From Balanoglossus misakiensis (Eukaryota; Hemichordata), in contig CM082576.2 of the NCBI GenBank assembly GCA_040954595.2, positions 15,562,001 to 15,626,000 on the forward strand: a DNA stretch of 64,000 bases, written 5' to 3'. Shown here one piece after another: positions 1 to 11,400 of this stretch. Below the pieces are notes generated by a model. It was given only the letters and a program-made list of their open reading frames with translations. It was not told the DNA's origin and made no database searches. Positions within the stretch are counted from its first letter, which is position 1. Each line of letters opens with the position of its first letter. A program made the position numbers and the translations under genes.

Positions 1-10
1 TGACAGACAG

Positions 11-1994
11 ATGGAAGCTCCCGCTTTAAGAGAAGCGCTCAGCATACACAAACACGCCTCGGAGGAATTATCCTCGGTGGAGAAATCCGCAAACAAGTCC
101 ATCGATAGTGCTAACGGCAAGCTCGCGTCACCTGCGCTGAAGGAGATCCATGAGAGGGGCACCGAAATCCTACGTGCAGAACTTCAGCGCGCGCGCGCTC
201 TGGGGAGACTGTCGCGCCACCCTGTCCTCGTTTTCGTCGGCCAGCCAAACGCGGGAAAGAGCTCCGTGATAAACGAAATCCTCGGCGGCACCGTGCTCCC
301 AGCCCACCAAATCCACAGCAGCAGTCGACTCGTTAGGCTAATTTACGGTGAAAAGAACCTCGTTAGACATACGTCGGCTACAGGTGTGGTTGTAAATGAA
401 ATTCAGCTTTCGAGAAAGGCAATCCCGCGTGAAATTGTAGAGATCAGCGAAGAACGGTCCGCCGACTCGAACGATGCAAATGGTGTTGTAACTGCAGAAT
501 TGAAAAATGAATTGCTTTCAACTGGACTGGAGGTGGTGGATTTCCCCTCTCAGGCTGACTACAGAGAACCCATAGACGAAATGCTCACAAGAAAACTTGG
601 AGACATTGATCCAATAATTGTGTACGTTATAGACGGAAATAACCAGCTGAATTACCAGGTAAATCTGCTTGTCAGCTTAAACATTCAAGATTACTGAGTC
701 AAATGTTTACATACCCGGAAACGTATGCGCGGTGGTTCTAAAATGTTTTCACTATTTTCATATATTCCTATTTTTGTTATAATAGGTTAGACAAGATATC
801 AGACAACTTCGGCGCAGACAGTGGGAAATAGTTTATGTAGTTACAAAAGTGGAAAGCACCAACCAGGTAGATGATGCAGAAGCGGCCGTAAACCAGAAAA
901 AGAGAGGCGTCTATGACGGCCTTGTACTGGAGGGCTTTCTGCCGTCTGGTGTAGTGATGGCCGAATGCAGTCACTTCCACGGAGTCTCAACCTGGAAAGT
1001 GAAAGAGTTCAGAAGAGGCAAGTTGACAGGTTTCGACAGATTTGTCAACGATTTCGCCGTGTTTCGGCAGTCTCTGTGGTTCCTTGCCGCTTCCGTGGCG
1101 AAAACAGCTTTGCTGTCTGCGGGCCAAGCTATGCAGCGGGCAATGTCTACCCATATAGCGTTCCTCCGCAAAATTGTGGCAGACAGCGGTGGAATGCAAC
1201 AGCGTTTGGTGGGCGTTCTCGACCGAAGTAGGACCATCGAGGCGGTTTTCAACGACGCCGAGGCAAATATGCTCAATGCTGAAGTAGGCTTACAGATAAA
1301 GTCCGGTGTCCGGCAAATCGTCAATGGTCTGTCAAACAACCCGGGGAACATATTTGAAGGTCAATTTTCTAGTCAGCAGTCTGGGAACTCTTTGAGAAGA
1401 CACGGGGACGTGGAAGAGGGCGGTCTGCACGGGGAATATGGCGATGAAGAGTCTCTGAAGACGGCAATACAGAGCAGAATTAACCACGACATATCCAAAC
1501 TCGCAGCTAACGTTGTTAAGAAGCAAGAGGAAATTCTTCACAAGTTTGCAGCTTCAATCCGGGAACTGAACAAGGACTGTCCCGCGCACGCCGTTGAAGA
1601 TATCGGCTCATGCGCCATTATCGCCAACGGACAGACACCGGTTACTTTTCGATCGTTGACGTGGTGGTCCAGTGTGTGTTTAAGATTTAACGAATGGTGG
1701 TTCTGGCTATCAAGCTTCGTCTATCGTAATGAGGGAGAGAGGAACAGGGAGCTAATTATGGCAAAGACATTGTTGGATGGCATTGACACCGACCACCTGT
1801 CGGAGGCCGCGTACACCGATGTCGTCAATCGCGTACGTGAAAGCGCCTACAAATACAAAGCGTGGCAAAAGCGCCTGCAAACCACCGTACGCCAGTGGCA
1901 AACGTCACACACGGGAGACACTGCAATTTTGCGAGACCTGGAAGCTGAAATGTCAAATTTAAAGAAGCAAGTGGGGTCTGTCGTCGAGAAATAA
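11..1994 (+). CDS. Dynamin/mitofusin-like large GTPase, two exons
   Basis: Exons 11-658 and 786-1994 join in phase 0 (donor CAG|GTAAAT, acceptor AATAG|GTT) to give about 618 aa. Residues 77-84 are a P-loop (GQPNAGKS). The G3 position reads DFPS (177-180) instead of DxPG. Exon 2 supplies the G4-like TKVE (about 236-239), which is lost if translation is started at the GTG at 849. The rest is long, helical and charged, ending in a coiled-coil-like stretch. This plan fits membrane-remodelling dynamin-like GTPases, but the exact subfamily is not recognised. The sequence resembles the GTPase half of the minus-strand gene at 3770-7085, which has an intron at the same place and phase, so the two are paralogues placed tail to tail. 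This copy has no kinase region. An AATAAA overlaps the stop codon. The ATG at 11 follows an AG, so it could be an internal exon with the true start upstream of the window. Confidence 0.8.
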
Positions 1995-3769
1995 AAATGC
2001 TATACAGACAGACATGCATGAGATAACTGACTGCCTGTGCACAGGTATATATAGAATATGCCTTGCCATGAGAAGTTAGCATCAGCCTGTAAAGCTCAAA
2101 GCATACGATCATAGCGGTATACAATCCGATTAAAATCAGATGTAGGGAACGGCGACGTGTTTTTTTTATGCTGTCAGAACGAGCGGTATATACTGTTACA
2201 TTTAATAGTTGATTAAAACTGACTCCATCACAGAATACAACCTAACATAGCTAGTGCATGGTTCGGGTCTAATACGTCACGGACTATTGGTCCTACGTGT
2301 TTTCCAAAGAAATTCTTCGAATTCTGTTCTGTACAATGTTGATTTCTAATTTAGGTATCATGTTCGGAAAACACTTTCAGAGGCACCAACCCATGATAAG
2401 TTCATGATTGTGTAACGTTTTCACACCAGATTAGAAAAAAATAAATGTGTTATAACTTCACTGATATTATTTATGTATGTGTCGTTGATGATTTGCACTA
2501 AACTACTCGAATAAGAACAATCCTACACAACTGCTACTTTTCCGGATTATTTATTAATCCATTAAGACGGTTTCAAAACAAGATATTGTCAAGATTTGCC
2601 ATCATACCCATCCATAAGTTTCAAAGCCCATTGGTCAAATATACAGAATTAATATGGCCAGTTGCAAAGACAGTCCCCATAAGATACAGCACACCAAAGA
2701 CAATCAACAACACACACAGAACGAAGTCACCAAGTCCGTGAAAGACATACATATGGACTTCCGGCAAAAAAAAAGAACATAATGATGTCAGGTGTTTCGA
2801 AAATAGTAAGCTGATCATGCCCCCGCAATATATCCATCAATGAAAGACTTTCAAAAAAAATTAACAGCTTTTAATTAGAAAAAAAATTGGTTAAAGGGGG
2901 AATTCTAAATTCCTGGTGTTTACATTAGTACTTCTTGACTTTGAATGTTTATGTGTGGTGCAAAGCCCTTGTTTTCCTTTGAAATCTGTATCAAGTGAAT
3001 CCATCTCTTTAAGGTGAAGCAAATAAAGAAAGTGCGCTGCGAAGAAATCCATATAGATATTTCGGAGGTCTTGGTTTAAAATCTCCGAAGAAAATGACCT
3101 CATAGCTTCTTTAGCTGATTTAATTTTTAAACAAGCCAACGTGTGAACACTTCCGTATAAGGTCAAGCCAGGGAAGAATCAAGTTCAGGTATGTATAGGT
3201 ACAAAACATTTACTGAATATGTAAATGGTAACAACATCAAGAAAATCAGCTATGGCATGATTAAAATGTATACAATCACTCATGATTTACGTATGCCCAT
3301 ATATGGTTAAAAGGGCGTGTCTAAGTCCTAGAATAATCGCAGACCAAACTTTTGTTACTAATCAACATGCGTGACTGACGAGGGTTGGTTAGTCTGTTAT
3401 CTGACCGCAAATATTTACATTTTATTGCACACGCGGAAGAGGGAGGGGTGAAATACTTCAACTTTAATACAATACATCATTTTGGCATTCTGTTTATAGC
3501 TTAACAATCGGCACTTGACACGGCCTGGTACATGAAATGTACAATTAACTATGTTCGCCAGCTAGTTGTAAATTGTCATCAAACACTACAATGGCTATTC
3601 ATTCTGCTTTAAAAGTCAGCAGACATCATTAGAGTCTGGCAGGCTACTAATTCAAATTAAAAAAAACATCATTGCTCGTGAGGCGTGTTCATCCAGGCCA
3701 CGACCCCCACCCCCACCCCATGTACCAGACCGACCTATAGCCAGGGGAAGTACTAGTGTATATAGCTAT
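1995..3769. other. Convergent intergenic gap, no gene seen
   Basis: AT-rich DNA between the two converging GTPase genes. The open frames here (for example 2891-3166 minus) have no recognisable domain, no splice-supported extension and no similarity to the neighbours. There is a C/A-rich run at about 3700-3720. It presumably holds the 3' untranslated regions of both genes. Confidence 0.5.
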
Positions 3770-6700
3770 TCAGCAAGCTGCCAAACCGTCTCTTATTTCC
3801 TCGACAGAGATTTGAATGTGATCAGCTGTGCTCCGTTCGATGAGTGACCACACGCCCTCGTCCATGTCACGTGGTCGATCGCCAAGACCTCGTTTCAGCT
3901 CATCTTCGGTCAGCTGGGGACAGTGTAACCACAGCAACAATTCACCGATTTGTCGGATGTCCAGGTTTGCTGCATGTCCGTGGAGGATTTCATATTTGCC
4001 TTTACAGGTGTTGATTTTGGCGGTTTTATCTGCCATGACCTGTGAGACGAAGATACTGATGGTTAGCCAAATAGACATTGGTGCATACTTTGTTTCCTTA
4101 AACGTACATGCTATAGCCCACGCAGGTTTTCATGGGAGGACTAATAGCCTAGACATACACTAACAACAAGCATTTCGGCAAAATCCCTCAAAGGAAGGTT
4201 CAATGAACTTAGATATATCAAAACAAAAGAAGCATTGATTTCGACTTACCAAAATATTCTTGGCTTTCAAATTATTGTAAATAAAACCGCTCGAGTGAAT
4301 AGCTTCGATTCCTTTCACCACATCAAGTGCCACTTTTAGTCGTTCCCTTGGAGACAGCGTCACGTGATCCAGACTGTCTTCTGCTCGCTCCATCGCAACG
4401 TCTACTTCTCCTGGCGAAGGGAATGTCCATCCATATATTCTTATCAGATGCTCACTGGGAACACAATTTCTGCGAAGTAATAAAAAGGGTATCTGTTTGT
4501 ACATACGTACGTGCATGTGGCATTTTGGGTAAAGTTCTTCAAAATAGAAACTGGGGATTATTACCCTGAGAGCTTCTTCAATGAATAAGAATATACACTC
4601 AGTCGCATGGCAATCACTCATTTTCTGTTGTGTGTCTGTACTGACCAATTTAGATCAAATACTTACAAGGCATAATGTAAGCTACAGAGATTCTGTTTCC
4701 AGTTTTCGCCGACTTCTTCGTTGACACGAATAACGTACTCTGTGGGCAGTTTCCAGTTTCCTCTGGCGGCGTGGATACGACTGCTTCTACCACGCTTGAG
4801 TTCGACACCTTTCTTCAGCACACCTCTGGTGACTTCAAAGTTGAGGCCGTGGTTCCGGACTTCCACTTGGCTCAATTCTGAAATCAACAAGGACGCCGTC
4901 GCGCCGAAGTGTTCATCCTTCTGCACCGTCACTTCGCCGCCAAATGCCTGCATGTCTTCGATTGTACTGACAAAAATCGCATGTTTCTCGTGCAGGTTTT
5001 CCTTGCAGCTGTCGATTATTGCGTCAGTTAGATCCCAGACATCGAGTTTCGATTTCAGCGTGTTTGATATTTCATTGACTGTAGAACGTGTTGGACTTCT
5101 GTGTGACTGTCCGAACATGTCGAGAGCAATGACTGCCATGGTTGCAGATGAAAAGGTCTCGTTCAACGCCTTTGCAGCGGCGACCTGCACCGCACCCAGC
5201 AACGAATAGACGAGCTCTGACAAGGAGGCACTGGTCAATTCGGTGTAGTCGCACTCGAAGCCGACTAACTGATACACGGTCTGAAGATTTCTTTTCAGCG
5301 TCGGGTTACTCAACACTTCCATGGTTTTCCGGATGAGGTGCCATGCGGAGGTGGTAATGTCTCTCTCCAAAAGTTCTCCGAACTCTCTCTCGATTCGACT
5401 GCATATAGCATTTACGACCGTGTTGCGCACTTCACGGCACAAAGTGTGCACTTTCAGAAACTCGCCACCACTGAGAATTGACGTTCCCTCGAACAGTCTT
5501 TGGACGTCTGGATCCCGGAGAAGCAGGTCATACGCAGGCACTTTTGCCATTGGTTGCGAGAGTACTATATCTGGCGCGTGTTCCACAGCGAATTGAACGG
5601 CACGGTCGATTGTCGACTTGAGATCCGAGCGTTTGTCCTCCACTTCAGCGAGCATTTTGCTGTAAAGTGCACCCTCTTGCGTTCTTGCCTCCGCAATGAT
5701 CGCTTCCATTTCGACCGCCTCGTGTTCGATCTCCGAGCGCTTGACCGTGAACGCGCCGGAGCACCGGCTGTGGAATCTGGTGAGACTGCCCACCACTTCC
5801 GCCAAGGCGCTCCGAAAATGTTTGTTTAAAAGGGAAGCGAGACTGCGTTTGAATTCCTGAAAGTTGTGCACCCACAATTTGTTCACGATGTCCACGCTGC
5901 TTTTGCGGCGTCTTCGTATTTCTTTGACCGACAGTGCGTGGAAGTGTTTCGAGGACTGCTCATCCAGGATGGTGTGTTGAAAAAGTGCCTCGCGGACACG
6001 AGCGCCTTTGTCAATCGACGGCGGCGACGACGACTGAGGCTGTCCGGGATCTTCGTCGTCGTCCTCCTCCTCATCACTCGGTGTGTCCATATCATCCGCC
6101 TTTTGATCGACGTCTGCCTTGCTGCACACGTACAGGATCGTTGTTCTTGGACACCTCTCCCTGAAGAACTGAATACTTGCACGATCCTGTTGATAGACAT
6201 ACATGGCACTGACAATGTCCGAGTTTAGAAGGAGGCCTGACAGTAGTTTAAACGACTGAATCGTGATTCAGATTGAAGTGGTTCAAGTATGCAAAAAATC
6301 AGAATGTTTAAAATTACTTGTACTAATTTATGAAACACCTGCATATTTGCATAGTTTTAGACATTTTTTTCACATTTCATCAATATCCAATTATATCCAA
6401 AGAATGTTTTTCATTGCTCTAAACTTACCGCTGGTCGTAGGAACATGTTTCCGTCGATGACGTATATGAGCACAGGAACCGTCATCTCAGTCAGTTTATT
6501 CACAACCGTGTCCAGTGCTGGGTTTTCATTTCGTCCGGGTGAATCTAAGAACTCAACACCGCTCTCCAAGAGTATGTGATCTAACCCGACTTCAACGGTT
6601 TGGCTGACAAGCGACTCTTCATAGCGTTGTTCCCCCTGCAACACGGCCAGCTCCCGCAGGGCGGCACTGTGGCCATCGTTCGATCCTGTCAGTCTTCTGT

Positions 6701-7085
6701 GTGACCCGGCCTTCAATTTCCCGTCTTGTCCCAGCAACCTGGTGTACGGTTCTCGAGAGTATTTCACTCGAACGATTCGCGACGTGCACGCCGTATCTTC
6801 AACCGGCACTACGTCGGCTTGCAGCAGTTCGTTGATCAGGGAGCTCTTGCCGCTGTTTCTCTCGCCGATAACCGGTATGACTAATGTCTGGTTCAACCTG
6901 TCTCGTATCGCCCGGTCTTCCGAGTCGGTGATGAGTCGAGTGGAGGCCGACAACCCCAGCCTGTCTTTGATCTCGTCTTCCAAGGTGTGCGTTTCGTCCA
7001 CCAGGCTGAAAATTCGCTGCACGCGATCTTTGTGGAGTCTACAGACAGCTTCTAGTTCGTCCGCCATATCGGAAGGTAAACACAA
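3770..7085 (-). CDS. Dynamin-like GTPase fused to a pseudokinase domain, four exons
   Basis: Exons, in order of transcription: 7085-6429, 6255-4667, 4469-4250 and 4039-3770. Phases are 0, 2 and 0, and the total is 2736 nt, giving 911 aa. The GTPase part has a P-loop GERNSGKS (74-81), a canonical G3 DSPG (181-184) and a G4-like SKAD (264-267). A long helical region follows. Exons 2-4 encode a protein-kinase-like fold: an N-lobe remnant ending in EYVIRV, then HLIRIYGW and a helix E-like segment. The catalytic loop reads YNNLKAKNIL (813-822) where active kinases have HRDLKxxN. The strand TAKIN (828-832) is followed by TCK where DFG should be. HRD and DFG are both lost, so I infer a catalytically dead scaffold domain. 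An alternative start is the ATG at 7067. It is convergent with its paralogue at 11-1994. The exon 2 acceptor (TTCAG|TCG at 6255) has a weak pyrimidine tract. Confidence 0.8.
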
Positions 7086-8453
7086 TGCACTGACTGACTG
7101 GGTCGTCGCCAGTCAGACAAATGGCGTCGACGTGACGCGTTTTAGGAACAGTAACTTGAGTAAGCTTATTACACGGGTAACCTGAAAGCCTTGGAGTATA
7201 ACACAAACACCATATCACGACTTGGGGTAACAACAAGTTACCACCCCCTCACTGTCACAGGTTGTGAAATCCTTGTGGCAGGCCACATGCGCCGCACCAT
7301 TAAATGTTGAGTCAAACTCTCATGGCCATGGTGCATCACACAAGCTGGTTAAAGGTTGGCAAACGCTCAATTCAATAGCCTGGTCACTTGCCCCATAACC
7401 ACCGCTGGCTGCGCTACGCTAGCGATTTCCAGCCGAACAACGATGGACTCCATTGCATTGTGCTTCGGCGGAACTCGATGTATGTATGTTTGATAAATGC
7501 ATGGAGAGAATGCATGTTCAATTCAATTCAATTCAATTTAGTCGCTGCAGGCGTATACCAGGTAGAGTCACGTGGTCCACTGTTATTGCATAGCTAGAGT
7601 TTGCAAAATCACCGATGAAGGCGCTATTTCGACGGGTATGTCAACATATACAATGGACATAATAAAACCAGTCGACACTTGAAGTTGGTCTAACACCAGT
7701 AAATAGGAATCTTTAATGAATGGTGGTTTCCAATAGACCATTTTCCGAACTCCACGAGATCTCGTGTGGCTAGGGAAGTTTATATGGGAGGACATTCTCG
7801 TGTGACACAGGACAAACAACGCGTGGTCAATTGTGTTCAACGGCACAAAAATGACATTTCTGTTCAACTCTGCAGCGATTCAAGTTTCATTTGAATAGGT
7901 TGGCCACCGGCCTTGGTAGTAAATTACATCTCCTGAACATTAACTTGGCTATATTGTCACAATGTAGTTCTGACAATTATGGTCAAAACATTAACAGGTA
8001 TAAAGTGCCTCAGCTACAGTGCCGTATTGTAGCCCAGTTGGAAACAAAATCACAAAACGTCACAAGTCACATCTCACTAGCCACATATCCACTCCCTTAC
8101 TAAGATGCCGAACTGTCGACAACACACCTTCTATTCTTTTAATATAAAATGTATATTATCCTTTGTGGCTGTAAAAACAGTCTCAGTAATATACTTTGGC
8201 AGGTACCCTGTAAGAAATTGGCCACAAGTAAGCTATGTCTAAATATTATACAGGGACATAAACTGGCGTGCTTGATATAATTTGACTTACATGTAAATTT
8301 GACATGATATTGAATTTTAGAATTTACACGAAAAGGGTTCAGATAGATCTGTCTACATATTAGAACATTTTAATTGCTCTTGTTAATTTTATCTGTCGCA
8401 TGAGTGTGACGTAGACTATATATTTACTATTCGGGATGTGGCGCCACAGAGAA
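7086..8453. other. Intergenic, upstream of the GTPase-pseudokinase gene
   Basis: No gene is recognised. It should contain the promoter of the minus-strand GTPase gene and the 3' end of the channel gene. A short AATTC-type tandem repeat lies at about 7516-7540. Open frames here have no family features. Confidence 0.45.
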
Positions 8454-11400
8454 TCACTTCTTGTTGTCCCTGTTCATTTTCGCCATCCAGAATTGTACGA
8501 TGAAGAAGTCGATGATTTCCACGAATGTGACAATACTGGCGCCGAAGAACAGACCCAGGGAGCCTCCTATGTCGCCTGTAAAATGAGGTAAAATGAATGA
8601 CGTCAATTGACTCACATTTACATGTACATACACGATGCAAGTAGCTCTATTCACTGTACATTGGCATTCGCGCCAAACTATATGTACACGGATACAGGTC
8701 GTCCATGGTAAATGGGTATGTTTAAGTCACGTGGCCGCTGAAATCTGCGATTGGGTGTCCAGATATCAACTTTCCATGATGATTATTTTAGGTAAATTTG
8801 CATAGAAGACCGTGTACCTTTAATTACCATCCCCAGCTATTTTTCACTCTTCATAAATGCACAGTGTTCTTTGCTAAGAAATTGAGTACTGCAAAGTTCT
8901 ATGTACTGCGTATCACATTCGCCGGAGAAAATATCACAGCAACATCTTTACTATGTTGAATATTTGTTTTTGAAAAGCTAGAAGTATGCAGAGGTCGACA
9001 TAACCGAAGAGGACTACGAATCCTTCGAGGTACAAAAAATTGCAGAATATTTTTTTCTTCGTTGCAACTCAAATCATGACACGCGTCCCGACCTTTATCA
9101 TGCACTGACTGTAACAAGACGAAACATGTAAACATATACTTACAAATCAGGTTAAATGAATGATAGCCCGGTTGCTGTATGACACTGTTCACCTTCAGGT
9201 CTTCAAAATAAACAGTGACCTGTGCCAAGTTTCTCCTGCAAAGAAACCAAGAAAATCTGTCCTGAGGCGCATACTATTTAAAGGCAATAGATCGTCTCAC
9301 GCGCATGCGCGTAACGTCCCAGCAATTTTTCCGTTCGATGCATTCAAATAGTGGACTGCCTTCGCTTCCTTCCATATGCGCACCGTATAAGTAGATTTCG
9401 GTTTTGTCCCTCCTTTTCACCCAAGCTGGTGTCTTTTCCCGATCTCCGACACAGATTATGGTCGCCGCCATCTTGTATGTTGTTAGGACAGAGCACTGCC
9501 TTATGGGATTGATTGCTCACTAAACGTCTGTAACCAGCAGCTACAGCTGGAACATGCCTGTGAGACGAGCTAGGCGCTTTAAATAGGACAATACCTTTAG
9601 CTTTAAAAAATAACAAATAATGTAGGAAAAGGACTTTTGATGACTAGCGGATATACATTGTAATCATTTGACATAACTTACACCAAATGAATAAAAAAGG
9701 TGAAAAGGTTAATTACTTCATGTAGCTTTGGCACAACGCATTTATCCCTTCCTTCTTGATTTCGACAATTAAATTGTCTCGCATTTCTCTGATCTCAGCA
9801 TATATGTAGGGAAAGGTTTCTTCAAACAGCGTCGTGTAATAGTCTTCAACCAAGGTGTTCGCTAAATCTTCGATCACGTCAGATGTAAGACTGGTATTTG
9901 AAAGCATGTTCCGAATTTCGCCATTGATCCTAAGCCAGGGCTGTACCGACACATTCATGTACTTTTCAAGCATGAGTTCTTTGGTTTTGTTGTAGAACTC
10001 AGAGTTTTCACCGTCGGTCTCGTTCAAGGTGATGACCGCCAGAGTGTGTAGGGAAAGTTCCACCAAAGTGTCCGTAAATACGTCTGCGTACAGATATGTC
10101 CCCAGTAGCTGAATCGCGGCGCCATGGAATTCCCCGGAAGGTATAAAAGTGGTTATGTTCTGACCATTTGCCTCGAGGGTAAAGTATTTCTCCGTGGCAA
10201 ATTGCATTATGTCAGCAACCACGAGCGGTACCTCCCCTACAACACGTCCGCTGAGAAAAAAACAAAAATCCCGTGGCTATTTGAACGGAACTACAAGGGT
10301 TTGAGGTCACATGGGGTCATGAATGTGGCCTTTATGGCAGGTATAAAAATCCGTCATGCAGAAATATACAGAATGTAGAAAAGAAGAGCGACCCCCAACT
10401 GAATGTTACCTTTTCAATTTATGGTAAACAGTTGTAGTCGAAGAAGTAGGTCTTGTTGTTGTTGTTGTTGTCGTTGTCGTTGTTGTTTGGTGGTGGTGGT
10501 GGTTGTTGTTGTTGTTGTTGTTCTATAAGCTATTACGGCAACACCAACAGCTATGTGAAATCGCTTTTGTCTTATGGCTGAAACGGAAACTGTACAGACG
10601 ACCACAGAAGTGAAAAGTAAACTCATCTATCTAATCGTAATTAACGACACCAAAACACTTACTCAATAAAAAAGTAGAGCGCTTCATCACACGGCCATCT
10701 CGTTGTGTAAGCCAAGAGAGTGGCATATACCATTGACGGGTAGCTCCCGTACGACAACTTGGTGTTATACGTTGTCTGTTTGCATGGTTCTTCACAATGT
10801 TCACAGGGGTTGACCAGCAATGCAAAGTCGTCTGTTGGGTGAAAAAAGAGATTTGATGTCGTTGAAGTGATATAGTTTATTGTTTTAATATAAGGTTATT
10901 CACAAAATACCGGGATTTATGTCCGAGTACATCGTGCAGCGCAGGTATTGTCCGAGACGCGCAGCGTCGAGGACAATACCGAAGCGTACGATGTACGAGG
11001 ACATAAATCCCGGTATTTTGTGAATAACCTTATTATTATACACCTTTTCCGGACGTCCTTGATGAACGATAAAGAATAAATAGGCCGCTATCGGACTTTC
11101 TAGTTTTCAGACGCCGCCATGACGTAATTTGCATATCGAACGCGCCTTCACCTCGCGCATCAGGCGATGCTAGTGTCGAGCTGCCGATGTCTCGCGCGCG
11201 ACGTTCTACGCTGCAGCGATGAACGTGCTCGCCTGTTCGTTCACACATTCCTTCGACTGAAATTTCATCGAGGATTTTGACTTATTTCGCATCTTGGGCC
11301 ACCAATAATTTTGTTTAATAACGACTGTGTACTTTTTATATAATTTTTTGTGAGAGTAGGGTGCAATATCATCATTGTTTACATCAGACAGCTGTCAGGT

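Noticed and set aside
849-1994. Start of the GTPase exon 2 at a GTG codon
   Set aside because: The frame is open upstream to the acceptor at 785 and encodes the G4 region, so it is an internal exon.
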